From assembly GCA_021199355.1 (NCBI GenBank), contig JAJQIF010000004.1:1-56951 (forward strand): 56,951 nucleotides of DNA. The letters run 5' to 3'. The notes under the pieces were generated by a model. It was not told the DNA's origin. It worked only from the letters and a program-made list of their open reading frames with translations, and searched no databases. The position numbers and the translations under genes were made by a program. Positions within the stretch are counted from its first letter, which is position 1; the number at the start of each line of letters is the position of its first letter. Origin of the DNA: Oscillospiraceae bacterium (GTDB lineage Bacteria > Bacillota > Clostridia > Oscillospirales > Ruminococcaceae). Below, piece after piece: positions 16,926 through 24,327 of the stretch.

Positions 16926-16954
16926 AAGACCGCAAGCGGTCAGCTCACGGTCTT
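16926..16954 (-). terminator. Terminator of surface-protein gene 1
   Basis: AAGACCG/CGGTCTT arms followed on the minus strand by TTTTCTG. The same arms recur in the terminators at 17780-17806, 18559-18592 and 19362-19389. Confidence 0.7.
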
Positions 16955-16975
16955 AGTCGGTGAATTCGTGTGGAA

Positions 16976-17662
16976 TTATCTTCTCTTAGAAGAAACTACA
17001 GCGAAGCCAGCGATTGCCATCGGGACGAGGGCAAGTGCAACACCGGTGTCAGGAGAAGAAGCGGTAGAAGTCTCGGTAGACTCAGAAGCTTCCTCAGTGG
17101 TCTCTTCAGTAGCGTTGACATCCTCAACAGCCTCTTCCTCAGTGGTCTCAGGAACGATTACAGAGATGTAAGAAACCTTGTAAGCATTCGTCTCAGAAGT
17201 GTTGATTACGAGGGTAGGAGTGCCGCCGTTAAGAGCGCCCATCTCTTCGTAACGAGCATAAACTGCGTTTGCATCGTAGGTAACGGTAACACCGTCATCA
17301 GACAAGCAGTCGATGATTCCCTTATCAGGCTCATCAGCAGAAGTGTGACCAGCAGTACCGAGCCAGCATCTCTCATCGCCAGTTGAATACCAGCTGTCGA
17401 TAAGGCAGAAGTTCTCATAAGCGCCATCGGTTTCGAAACCAATGTGAACTTCGGTATCTCTGGTGATAACGAGAACAGCACCCTCTACCTGAAGAGCTTC
17501 AAGGAAGGCATCGGGATCTTCGATTTCCTGTGTTGCCCAGCTATCGGAGTTGAAGAAGAGATGCTCTTCCGGACCCCAGATAACTTCGTCATCTGCAAAA
17601 GCAACAACGCTTACAGAGAGAACCATGACTATCGCCAAAGCGATTGACAATACTTTTTTCAT
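16976..17662 (-). CDS. Secreted surface protein with sorting-like tail, paralogue 1
   Basis: No known family recognised. The 228-residue protein has a signal peptide (1-23, ending AFA), then an ectodomain of about 150 residues of likely beta character, rich in Asp, Glu, Trp and Tyr. A low-complexity Glu/Thr/Ser spacer follows, then SPDTG (203-207), a hydrophobic stretch and a final KRR. The tail resembles a sortase-anchoring signal with Ser in place of the Leu of LPxTG. It shares signal peptide and tail with the proteins at 18608 and 19410, while the ectodomains differ. A xylanase gene nearby makes carbohydrate binding conceivable but unproven. Promoter and palindromic leader at 17675-17735; terminator 16926-16954. 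Confidence 0.85.
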   Translation of the reverse strand: MKKVLSIALAIVMVLSVSVVAFADDEVIWGPEEHLFFNSDSWATQEIEDPDAFLEALQVEGAVLVITRDTEVHIGFETDGAYENFCLIDSWYSTGDERCWLGTAGHTSADEPDKGIIDCLSDDGVTVTYDANAVYARYEEMGALNGGTPTLVINTSETNAYKVSYISVIVPETTEEEAVEDVNATEETTEEASESTETSTASSPDTGVALALVPMAIAGFAVVSSKRR

Positions 17663-17674
17663 TTGTGAATTCCT

Positions 17675-17690
17675 CCAAAATATATTTTGG
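17675..17690 (-). promoter_or_regulatory. 16-bp perfect palindrome at the ribosome binding site, copy 1
   Basis: CCAAAATATATTTTGG is its own reverse complement. Its last two G are the first two bases of the GGAGG Shine-Dalgarno. In RNA it could form a 6-bp stem with a UAUA loop, partly hiding the site; in DNA it could be an operator. Identical copies lie at 19240-19255 and 20131-20146. Confidence 0.85.
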
Positions 17691-17706
17691 TGTTAAAACC
17701 ATATCT

Positions 17707-17735
17707 ATGATAACACACCAACTCGGATTTGTCAA
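17707..17735 (-). promoter_or_regulatory. Promoter of surface-protein gene 1
   Basis: Minus-strand TTGACA (17730-17735), 17-base spacer, TATCAT (17707-17712), about 17 bases ahead of the palindrome. Confidence 0.85.
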
Positions 17736-17779
17736 TAAATATCCGAGCTTTTGGAAAAAGTTTTTTGTCGGAAAAGAAA

Positions 17780-17806
17780 AAGACCGCAGGGTCAGTTTGC
17801 GGTCTT
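17780..17806 (-). terminator. Terminator of the PIN/antitoxin pair, overlapping the stop codon
   Basis: A perfect 9-bp stem AAGACCGCA/TGCGGTCTT and TTTTCTTTT on the minus strand. The stop codon of the small gene (17792-17794) is in the loop, so translation and termination may interact. The arms match those of the neighbouring surface-protein terminators. Confidence 0.85.
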
Positions 17807-18016
17807 GGTTCTTTGGTATTCCTTAATCAGAGCATAAAGCTCATCGACACTCATGTCAGGCTGTTTATACTTGTCTTTCGTATAATCGCCAGAACAGGAG
17901 CAATTCTGTTTCATGAAAAGAGCCGCACCCTCAGCGCCTAATGCTTTCTCTAGCGCTTCATAACCTGCTATTCTCAGCTCTGCGGGGTGACTGTAATTTA
18001 CTCGTGCCTGTGCCAT
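17792..18016 (-). CDS. Probable antitoxin partner of the PIN-domain protein
   Basis: A 74-residue protein beginning MAQARVNYSHPAELRIAG. The pattern ALEKALGAEGAALFMKQ followed by GDYTKDKY resembles a widespread small family encoded beside PIN-domain genes, so I infer an antitoxin. The typical phenylalanine/glycine stretch before GDYT is replaced by NCSCS. The start ATG overlaps the PIN-gene stop by one base (TAATG) and has GGAGGAG upstream. The order is toxin first, antitoxin second, opposite to many vapBC operons. It could also be a hypothetical gene unrelated to neutralisation. Confidence 0.75.
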   Translation of the reverse strand: MAQARVNYSHPAELRIAGYEALEKALGAEGAALFMKQNCSCSGDYTKDKYKQPDMSVDELYALIKEYQRTKTAN

Positions 18017-18468
18017 TAAAAATCTCCTCCGCTCCAATATTGTTCGATATAATCTCGTGGATTCATAACTTCTACTTCTAAATCTAATCTTGAAGCCATT
18101 TTTATAAGCTTGTAATCCGTTGTCAACATAACATCTGCACCGGCTTCTTCTGCACATGCTATATGAGCACTGTCAGATGCACGAATATTTGAATGTTCCT
18201 GAATCTGATTAGCCCTCAACCTATTACTATCGCTAAGTTCAACCGTCTCATCAACGCCGTTGTAGTCATTAAAAACCTGTGACCTTTTATCAAAATCACT
18301 TATATTATTAAGCTCAAATACAAGCACATCACTTCCTACAAGAGATATACTCTCCTGCGCATGCAACCTAAATATAGCTAAAATCGCTTTAACCTCAGCT
18401 CTGACTTGCTCTTGGCTCAAATCGTCAAACTGTCTGCAATAGCAACAACAATCCAGATAGACTTTCAC
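18016..18468 (-). CDS. PIN-domain protein, probable VapC-like toxin RNase
   Basis: A 150-residue PIN-domain protein. Acidic residues fit a metal-dependent RNase site: D6 in the first strand, D99 in the SDSAHIA segment and D118 in TTDYK. VapC-type toxins cleave tRNA or rRNA. The start is GTG at 18468 with a weak AGGCGG site upstream. The coding sequence is more A/T-rich than its neighbours, suggesting transfer. It lies between surface-protein genes 1 and 2, with its own promoter and an inverted repeat at 18479-18496 that could be an autoregulatory operator. Confidence 0.85.
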   Translation of the reverse strand: MKVYLDCCCYCRQFDDLSQEQVRAEVKAILAIFRLHAQESISLVGSDVLVFELNNISDFDKRSQVFNDYNGVDETVELSDSNRLRANQIQEHSNIRASDSAHIACAEEAGADVMLTTDYKLIKMASRLDLEVEVMNPRDYIEQYWSGGDF

Positions 18469-18478
18469 AACAACACCG

Positions 18479-18496
18479 CCTATAAATTTATATAGG
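18479..18496 (-). promoter_or_regulatory. Inverted repeat upstream of the PIN gene, possible operator
   Basis: CCTATA and TATAGG arms separated by 6 bases lie between the -10 box and the GTG start. Toxin-antitoxin complexes often repress their own operon through such sites. Function here is inferred. Confidence 0.4.
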
Positions 18497-18515
18497 TGAA
18501 ACTTACTCTGATAGT

Positions 18516-18544
18516 ATTATATCACAAAATTCACGGAATGGCAA
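18516..18544 (-). promoter_or_regulatory. Promoter of the PIN/antitoxin pair
   Basis: Minus-strand TTGCCA (18539-18544), 17-base spacer, TATAAT (18516-18521). Confidence 0.8.
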
Positions 18545-18558
18545 TAGCCAATTTAAAG

Positions 18559-18592
18559 AAAAAGACCGCAGGCATGCACCCACGGTCTTTTT
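18559..18592 (-). terminator. Terminator of surface-protein gene 2
   Basis: A 10-bp stem AAAAAGACCG/CGGTCTTTTT, with a T-rich tail on the minus strand. It immediately precedes the PIN promoter, isolating the two units. Confidence 0.8.
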
Positions 18593-18607
18593 GAAATCAA
18601 TCAGTGA

Positions 18608-19228
18608 TTATCTCTTCTTGGAACCTACAACAGCGATACCTGCGATTGCCATCGGAACGAGGGCAAGTGCAACACCGGTGGAAGGAGAAGTGGTAGTGGT
18701 GGTCTCTTCGGTAGCTTCTTCGGTGGTCTCCTCGGTAGCTTCCTCAGTAGCCTCAGCCTCTTCGGTCTCATCAGTGGTCTCTTCGGTCTCAGCAACAGCT
18801 GCATCAGCAGAAGTGGAAACTACAGCAACACCGGTAAGAGTTGCATAGTCATCACCCCACCAGTTAAGAACGACACCATCAGCAGGATCAGCACCGATTG
18901 CAGCAAAAGCAGCAGCAACATCGGTAAGAGCATAGCAAACATAACCATCAGTGTTGACAGCAAGCTCATAGTCAGTGCCATAGCCGATTGCAGTGGTCCA
19001 GTTGGAATCGCAAAGAGCGGCAGGTCCCCAACCAGCATAGCTTTCGTCATCGAGAGTGAAGTAGATGTAGAGATAGAGGCTCTCATCGGTGAAATCAACA
19101 CCATCGGTGCAGGTAAGGGTTGCGGAAGCTGAAATGGACTCAGAAGCGACTGTAGTGTCAGCAAATGCAACGACGCTCAAAGAGAGAACCATTACAAGTG
19201 CAACAGCGATTGATAAGAATTTCTTCAT
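18608..19228 (-). CDS. Secreted surface protein with sorting-like tail, paralogue 2
   Basis: No known family. The start is ATG at 19228, with GGAGG upstream; the open frame extends further but covers the promoter. Of 206 residues, 1-23 are a signal peptide nearly identical to those of paralogues 1 and 3. An ectodomain of about 120 residues rich in Asp, Ala, Trp and Tyr follows, then a long Thr/Glu low-complexity spacer. SPSTG (181-185), a hydrophobic segment and a KKR end form a sortase-like signal. It is the shortest of the three and its ectodomain is clearly divergent. It is monocistronic, with the same promoter-palindrome leader as its paralogues. Confidence 0.85.
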   Translation of the reverse strand: MKKFLSIAVALVMVLSLSVVAFADTTVASESISASATLTCTDGVDFTDESLYLYIYFTLDDESYAGWGPAALCDSNWTTAIGYGTDYELAVNTDGYVCYALTDVAAAFAAIGADPADGVVLNWWGDDYATLTGVAVVSTSADAAVAETEETTDETEEAEATEEATEETTEEATEETTTTTSPSTGVALALVPMAIAGIAVVGSKKR

Positions 19229-19239
19229 TTCGAATTCCT

Positions 19240-19255
19240 CCAAAATATATTTTGG
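19240..19255 (-). promoter_or_regulatory. 16-bp perfect palindrome at the ribosome binding site, copy 2
   Basis: Identical to copies 1 and 3, again sharing two G with GGAGG and followed by GAATTC before the start codon. Confidence 0.85.
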
Positions 19256-19270
19256 TTTAAAACCTCTATT

Positions 19271-19299
19271 ATCATACCACCATATCTCGTGTTTGTCAA
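19271..19299 (-). promoter_or_regulatory. Promoter of surface-protein gene 2
   Basis: Minus-strand TTGACA (19294-19299), 17-base spacer, TATGAT (19271-19276). Confidence 0.85.
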
Positions 19300-19361
19300 C
19301 CGAAAAATCGAAATTTACCTCAAATTTACACAAACCCCTCCACCACCGCCGGCTAAAAGAA

Positions 19362-19389
19362 AAGACCGCAAGCCGAAGCTCACGGTCTT
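19362..19389 (-). terminator. Terminator of surface-protein gene 3
   Basis: AAGACCG/CGGTCTT arms with an inner AGC/GCT pairing, and TTTTCTTTT downstream on the minus strand. Confidence 0.75.
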
Positions 19390-19409
19390 AATCTATGACA
19401 GAAAAGTGA

Positions 19410-20120
19410 TTATCTTCTCTTGGAAGAAACTACAGCGATGCCAGCGATTGCCATCGGAACGAGAGCAAGTGCAACACCGGTGTCAGGAGAAGAAGCAGTG
19501 GTGGTCTCGGTGGACTCAGAAGCCTCTTCAGTAGTTTCCTCAGTAGCCTCAGCCTCTTCGGTGGTCTCTTCGGTCTCTTCCTCAGCAGAAGCAGTGGTGA
19601 TTACATAAACGCCATAGGTCTTAGCGCCGGAGCAAGCACCGAATATCCACTGCCAAGTGTTAACAGTGAGGTCGATGTCGTTAGCGGTAAGAGCGTCAAC
19701 AAATTCAGCAGCATCAACGATGATATAAGCATAGTCGCCGTCAATAACAACATCTTCAGCGCCAAGATTGCCTTCGCCTCCAGCGTAGTTGAAGTGAGCA
19801 AGAACCATTACCCAAGTATCGGTGGTCTGAACACCATACTGGAAGCCATAGCCATCCTCAGTGGAGCCTGCGATAGCGTCAGCCTTGATAACGATCTTAG
19901 CGCCATCAACGGTGATAGCTTCTGCAAATTCAGCACCAGCATCAGTAGAGCTACCGAGATCGGAATCTTCTTTCCACCAGCCGTTGTCCATCGGGAAGAG
20001 AGGCTCGTAAGTTGTAAGAACTTCGGTTGCAATGCTATCAACATAGTCATCTGCAAAAGCGCAAACGCTTACAGAAAGCATCATGATAATCGCCAAAGCG
20101 ATTGATACAAATTTTTTCAT
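19410..20120 (-). CDS. Secreted surface protein with sorting-like tail, paralogue 3
   Basis: No known family. It has 236 residues: signal peptide 1-23, an ectodomain of about 155 residues with many aromatic residues and alternating hydrophobic strands (jelly-roll-like by eye), a Glu/Thr spacer, then SPDTG (211-215), a hydrophobic segment and KRR. The tail is almost identical to that of paralogue 1. The neighbouring upstream gene is a GH10 xylanase, and no terminator is evident between them, so some readthrough into this gene is likely besides its own promoter. A surface-displayed glycan-binding module is a reasonable guess. No sortase gene is in the window. Confidence 0.85.
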   Translation of the reverse strand: MKKFVSIALAIIMMLSVSVCAFADDYVDSIATEVLTTYEPLFPMDNGWWKEDSDLGSSTDAGAEFAEAITVDGAKIVIKADAIAGSTEDGYGFQYGVQTTDTWVMVLAHFNYAGGEGNLGAEDVVIDGDYAYIIVDAAEFVDALTANDIDLTVNTWQWIFGACSGAKTYGVYVITTASAEEETEETTEEAEATEETTEEASESTETTTASSPDTGVALALVPMAIAGIAVVSSKRR

Positions 20121-20130
20121 TTGAATTCCT

Positions 20131-20146
20131 CCAAAATATATTTTGG
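20131..20146 (-). promoter_or_regulatory. 16-bp perfect palindrome at the ribosome binding site, copy 3
   Basis: Third identical copy of CCAAAATATATTTTGG, directly abutting the Shine-Dalgarno of paralogue 3. Confidence 0.85.
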
Positions 20147-20161
20147 TATAAAACCATATCT

Positions 20162-20190
20162 ATCATAGCACCAAATCGCTGATTTGTCAA
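20162..20190 (-). promoter_or_regulatory. Promoter of surface-protein gene 3
   Basis: Minus-strand TTGACA (20185-20190), 17-base spacer, TATGAT (20162-20167). Confidence 0.85.
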
Positions 20191-20238
20191 CCGGCATGGA
20201 CATTATTTTTGTAGAAAAGTCGGATGAAATTATTTATA

Positions 20239-21393
20239 TCATGACTTCGAAGCCGCAAGGTCGATGAGGCTCCAGTAGGCGGATTTGAGCTTATAGTCGC
20301 GGTCGATGAGCAAGGGATAGTTTACTCTGCCGGAGACGGGATAGCCGTTGAGCCATGACATGCCGTCGTTATAGCCCCACATTACGACCGAATCGAGATA
20401 GCCCGCCTCGGAGAACTCGATGAACATCTCGAAGATGTCCGAATAGAGGCTGTCGAACTTCTCGACAAACTCGTCGGTGAGCTCAATGTCGGTGGACGAA
20501 TCGCTCCACGAATAGCAACTGAGGTCGAGCTCTGTGATTTCGATGACGAAGTCGGGGTCGATTTCTTTTAATCTCATGAGGATTTCAACGTTGTTTTTGC
20601 AGGTTTCGGCGTCAAAGTCGATGTCGATGTGCATCTGGAGTCCTATGCCGTCAATCGGAATCCCCTCTTCGAGCATGCTCTTGACCATCATGTACATGGT
20701 GATGGTCTTATCCTCCGAAGATTCAAGGCTGTAGTCGTTGATGATGAGCCGGGCGTCAGGGTCGGCTTCGTGAGCTGTTTCAAAGGCGATTTCGATGTAG
20801 TCGTATTTGTCGCCGTCGCCGTCATAGTCGCCGATGATCTGGTACCACATGGAATCGCGGAGCCCGCCGTTGTCGCCGAGAACTTCGTTGACGACGTCCC
20901 AGACATCGACTTCGCCCTTGTAATGGCTGACGATGGTGGTGATGTGCTCTTTCATCCGCTCGATAAGGACGTCCGCCGAGACGGTGTTGCCATCGTCATC
21001 ATAGGAGAACCAGTCGGGGCACTGTGAGTGCCAGACGAGGACGTGTCCACGGACGGTTTTGTCGTATTCGTTTGCGAATTCGACGAGCTTGTCCAGAGCT
21101 TCGAAGTTATAGACATCCTCGGAAGGATGAATATTCTCGGGCTTCGACTCGTTCTCGAGGGTGAAAACGTTGTACTGCTTGATGAGGATTTCCATCTCCT
21201 CGGAGCCCTCTACCAAGTCGCTCGTGTTCATGGCGGTTCCTACCTTGAACCACTCGGAAAAGGCTTCATAGAGCGAAGGGGCTTCCTCGTCATAGGCGTA
21301 CAGGTCGGGATGCGAAGTGCTTCCGCAGGAGGTCAAAGCCGTTGCCGATATGGCAAACGCTATGACTGCGGAAAGGATTCTTTTCAGCTTCAT
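20239..21393 (-). CDS. Glycoside hydrolase family 10 endo-1,4-beta-xylanase, lipoprotein
   Basis: Probable retaining endo-xylanase that cleaves xylan backbones, 384 residues. The N-terminus is a lipoprotein signal (LTSC, lipidated C23), so the enzyme should be tethered to the outer face of the membrane. GH10 signatures: RGHVLVWHSQ (116-124), acid/base E170 in DVVNE, QMH (253-255), nucleophile E288 in ITELD and late WGYNDGMSW. There is no separate binding module or dockerin. It is the last gene of the pcrA...DUF3810 run, 26 bases after DUF3810, with GGGAGGAA before the ATG. It sits next to the surface-protein island, suggesting plant-fibre use in a gut or rumen habitat. Confidence 0.93.
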   Translation of the reverse strand: MKLKRILSAVIAFAISATALTSCGSTSHPDLYAYDEEAPSLYEAFSEWFKVGTAMNTSDLVEGSEEMEILIKQYNVFTLENESKPENIHPSEDVYNFEALDKLVEFANEYDKTVRGHVLVWHSQCPDWFSYDDDGNTVSADVLIERMKEHITTIVSHYKGEVDVWDVVNEVLGDNGGLRDSMWYQIIGDYDGDGDKYDYIEIAFETAHEADPDARLIINDYSLESSEDKTITMYMMVKSMLEEGIPIDGIGLQMHIDIDFDAETCKNNVEILMRLKEIDPDFVIEITELDLSCYSWSDSSTDIELTDEFVEKFDSLYSDIFEMFIEFSEAGYLDSVVMWGYNDGMSWLNGYPVSGRVNYPLLIDRDYKLKSAYWSLIDLAASKS

Positions 21394-21419
21394 TATAATG
21401 TTCCTCCCGTATATCTTAA

Positions 21420-22559
21420 TCAGATAGTGCCTCCTGCGGCGTAGTAGTCCATCAGGAGCTTGGTGACTTCGTAATAGATTTCGATGCCCTCTTCGACGTC
21501 GTTGAACTTGAGGTTAGCCTCCGTCAGAGCTTCCGATACAGCCTGAACCGTTTCGGTCGGGATTATCTCTTTATCCTCGTTCTCTTCCCAATAGGTGGAT
21601 TTGAAGGAGTAGAGATCGTAATCCCAGACCTCCGAGGGCACATTGGCGATGGCTTCGCGAAGGGCGTCTTCATAGGAGGTGCCGATAAGCTCCTTGGCGT
21701 CTGAATAAAGATAGTAGAAAGCATCCACAAGCCCACTGTAGCGGACGGCGGCGCAGTCGGAATTGAAGCAGGCAACCATGGCGACAAAGCTCGCTTCATC
21801 CTCCTGAATTATGCCCTTGAGGTGGGCAAGCTCGTGGCAGATGGTCGAGGGCTTCGAGATGTCCTGCGGGTCACGGTTGTATGTGGCTTCAAAGGCAAAC
21901 GGGATATATAAGCCGATAATGCTCTCCTGAGACATGAAGTAGGAGAAAAAGATGCCCTTGGGATTCGGGTAATATCCCGAAAGCTGAGAATAATCTTCTG
22001 AGATTGATGTAAGAGCTCCCTTGCATTCGTCTATGTAGTCATCGTCGAGCACTATGTAGCCGTCGTCTCCTCTGTCGAACTGGTCATATAATTCCGCAAG
22101 ACCGTCGGCTACTGCGCCGATAGTTTCGATAAGGAGCTCTTCGGTATGCTCTGTCTCTTCGAAGTATCTTTCCGAAAACGGGGTGCACTGATACATGACG
22201 AAGCAGTTGAGTGTCTCGGTCATGAGGACATAGGCGACTATCCATGCGACAAACCGAAGCGAAAAGCCGCTGACTTTCGAGGTGAGCTTCTTATCCTTGC
22301 GCTTCACTATCATAAAGATTATGTATACCGGCAAGCCGATGAGGACGAGAAGCACGGCAAGAACAATCATGACCTCGCCGACCGAGAACGGGAAAAGTCC
22401 CGACAGCCAGATAAACGGCGTCGAGATTACGGGATAGATTTTCTGAACGTAGAAGTCGGATACGGTCGTCGACAATCGGGCGATTACGTTGAAGAGTATC
22501 GCCAGAACGAAAACGGCTATCAGTGCAATGTCGGATTTTTTGAGTTTACGTTTTTTCAT
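21420..22559 (-). CDS. DUF3810 family membrane protein with zinc-protease motif
   Basis: A 379-residue protein with two or three N-terminal membrane helices and a large extracytoplasmic domain. The domain contains CHELAHLKG (HExxH zinc site) followed by EDEASF, which looks like a gluzincin third ligand. This matches DUF3810, a family of uncharacterised putative metalloproteases. Its start overlaps the CDF stop by one base. Substrate and role are unknown. The neighbouring CDF transporter might supply or control the metal. Confidence 0.85.
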   Translation of the reverse strand: MKKRKLKKSDIALIAVFVLAILFNVIARLSTTVSDFYVQKIYPVISTPFIWLSGLFPFSVGEVMIVLAVLLVLIGLPVYIIFMIVKRKDKKLTSKVSGFSLRFVAWIVAYVLMTETLNCFVMYQCTPFSERYFEETEHTEELLIETIGAVADGLAELYDQFDRGDDGYIVLDDDYIDECKGALTSISEDYSQLSGYYPNPKGIFFSYFMSQESIIGLYIPFAFEATYNRDPQDISKPSTICHELAHLKGIIQEDEASFVAMVACFNSDCAAVRYSGLVDAFYYLYSDAKELIGTSYEDALREAIANVPSEVWDYDLYSFKSTYWEENEDKEIIPTETVQAVSEALTEANLKFNDVEEGIEIYYEVTKLLMDYYAAGGTI

Positions 22560-23725
22560 CAGTCCATCTTCTTATCAACGTTGATGACGAAGTAGTATTG
22601 CGTGGGGTCGTGAGCCTCAAGATACTTCTCCGTCAAAAGGGCTTCGATGCGGGTTAAGTCATAGTGTTCTCCGAACGGCTCTACAATGTCAAAAAGTATA
22701 TTTGTGTGAGTGGGACCGGCGACGATTCTGAAATCGTGGATGCCGAGGTCGCTCCCGAATTCTTCGCGAAGGGCTTCAACGGTAATGTCGTGAAGCTTGG
22801 CTCTGAGCGGGTCGTGCATGTCGACCGGATCCATGTGGATGGTCAGGAGTATTCCGAGCTCTTCGTGCGCCTCGCGCTCGATGGTGTCTATCATGTCGTG
22901 CAGAAGGAAGATGTCCTGCGAAGCGTCGACCTCGATGTGAAGAGAGGCATAGCACTTCCCTGCCCCGTAGCTGTGGACGATAAGGTCGTGATAACCGACA
23001 ACATTTTCTCTGCCACGGACGAGCGAATAGATGGACTCGACAATCTTTTCGTCGGGGTGCTCGCCGAGCATCGGGCTGATGACCTCGGAAAGGGTTCTTA
23101 TTGCCGAAATTATAACGAATACGGAGATTATAAGTCCGAACCAGCCGTCAAGGTTGACCTTGAAAATCTGCATGACCGCCATGCTGAGGATTACCGAGCC
23201 GGTCGTGATGATGTCGTTTCTCGAGTCGACCGCATCGGCTTTAAGGGCATCCGAGTCGATAGCCTTCGAGAAGTCAAGATAGGTGAAATACTGCCAGAGC
23301 TTGACGGCAACTGCGGCTATCAGAACAATATATGTAACTACGCTGATTTCAAGTTCACTCGGCGTGATTATCTTGTCGATTGAGCTTTTTGCAAATAGGA
23401 CTCCGACGCAAAGAACAAGAAGCGCAACTATCAGCGCTGTTATCTCTTCGTATCTTGCATGACCGTAGGGATGGTCTTTATCTGCGGGACGGCTTGAAAG
23501 CTTGAAGCCGACCATCGTAAAGACGGACGAGCATGCGTCGGACAGGTTGTTGACAGCGTCGGCGATAACGGTGATACTATTAGACATCAGTCCCACCAGA
23601 AGCTTGAAGAGGAACAGAACGACGTTTGTCAGCACACCGAAAACTCCGGCGGCGATGCCGTATCTGATTCTGACTTGAGGGTCGGAGGTATTTTGATAGT
23701 CCTTGATAAAAAGCTTTTTAAGCAA
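22559..23725 (-). CDS. Cation diffusion facilitator family transporter
   Basis: Proton-coupled divalent metal exporter of the CDF family (zinc, iron or manganese). About 388 residues with an N-terminal set of six membrane helices. The first carries NSITVIADAVNNLSD, the metal-site helix with conserved Asp residues, and HPYGHARYE follows the third. A C-terminal cytoplasmic metal-binding domain contains His/Asp-rich segments. I prefer TTG at 23725, since AAGGGTGA lies 5 bases upstream. A TTG at 23752 overlapping the preceding stop is possible and would add 9 residues. The metal cannot be assigned. Confidence 0.9.
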   Translation of the reverse strand: MLKKLFIKDYQNTSDPQVRIRYGIAAGVFGVLTNVVLFLFKLLVGLMSNSITVIADAVNNLSDACSSVFTMVGFKLSSRPADKDHPYGHARYEEITALIVALLVLCVGVLFAKSSIDKIITPSELEISVVTYIVLIAAVAVKLWQYFTYLDFSKAIDSDALKADAVDSRNDIITTGSVILSMAVMQIFKVNLDGWFGLIISVFVIISAIRTLSEVISPMLGEHPDEKIVESIYSLVRGRENVVGYHDLIVHSYGAGKCYASLHIEVDASQDIFLLHDMIDTIEREAHEELGILLTIHMDPVDMHDPLRAKLHDITVEALREEFGSDLGIHDFRIVAGPTHTNILFDIVEPFGEHYDLTRIEALLTEKYLEAHDPTQYYFVINVDKKMD

Positions 23726-23748
23726 TATAATCACCCTTGTGGATATAT

Positions 23749-24327
23749 TCAAGCCTGCTCGTCGAGAGTGAGCTCATATGCGGGAAGGAATTCGTCAAGG
23801 AACATGTCAGCCTCGGGGATTCCCATTGCCCTGATTGATTCGTAGGTTTGTTTTTCGGCTTCCTCGAAATCACGATTGCCGGACTTTCTTTCCTCGATGC
23901 ACTTTATAAGCGCGGAAATCTTGTCGGCGGCTTTTACGAGACGAAGAAGTTCTTTGTCCTCACTTTTGAAAATTCCGTCGTACTCCCCTCTTATATCCTC
24001 GGGGATACAACCGAGGAGCTTTTCGACTGCGGCGGCTTCGACGTCCTTATATGCGGTTCTGATTTCGGGGTTGAGATATTTTACGGGTGTCGGCAGGTCG
24101 CCGGTTATAATCTCGGTTGTGTCATGGAAGATGGCGAGAACCGCCGCACGGTCGGGGTCGACATTTCCGCCGAAGCGGTCGTTCCGTAGAACACAAAGAA
24201 GATGCGCTATGATTGCCGTGTCGAGGGAGTGCTCGGCGATGTTTTCGTTGCGGGTATTGCGCATGAGTCCCCAGCGGTTTATGTACTTCATACGGGATGT
24301 AAGCGCAAAGAAGCTGTTGTTTTCCAT
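23749..24327 (-). CDS. yfbR: HD-domain 5'-deoxynucleotidase, YfbR-like
   Basis: A 192-residue HD-domain protein resembling E. coli YfbR, which dephosphorylates deoxynucleoside 5'-monophosphates. It has RWGLMRNTRNENIAEHS at the N-terminus (H33 ligand) and FHDTTEIITGDLPTPVKY (H68-D69), both family signatures. The start overlaps the DUF4364 stop by one base. It lies in an operon headed by the PcrA helicase, a plausible nucleotide-pool partner. Confidence 0.9.
   Translation of the reverse strand: MENNSFFALTSRMKYINRWGLMRNTRNENIAEHSLDTAIIAHLLCVLRNDRFGGNVDPDRAAVLAIFHDTTEIITGDLPTPVKYLNPEIRTAYKDVEAAAVEKLLGCIPEDIRGEYDGIFKSEDKELLRLVKAADKISALIKCIEERKSGNRDFEEAEKQTYESIRAMGIPEADMFLDEFLPAYELTLDEQA

Noticed and set aside
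16926-19389. AAGACCG...CGGTCTT elements considered as mobile-element ends (MITE)
   Set aside because: Each lies directly after a stop codon with a T-tract in the direction of transcription, so they are terminators. There are no target-site duplications.
17041-19560. Repetitive GAA/ACC/TCC-like stretches in the three surface-protein genes, considered as a CRISPR or tandem DNA repeat
   Set aside because: They are coding low-complexity Thr/Glu spacers with irregular units and no constant repeat-spacer pattern.
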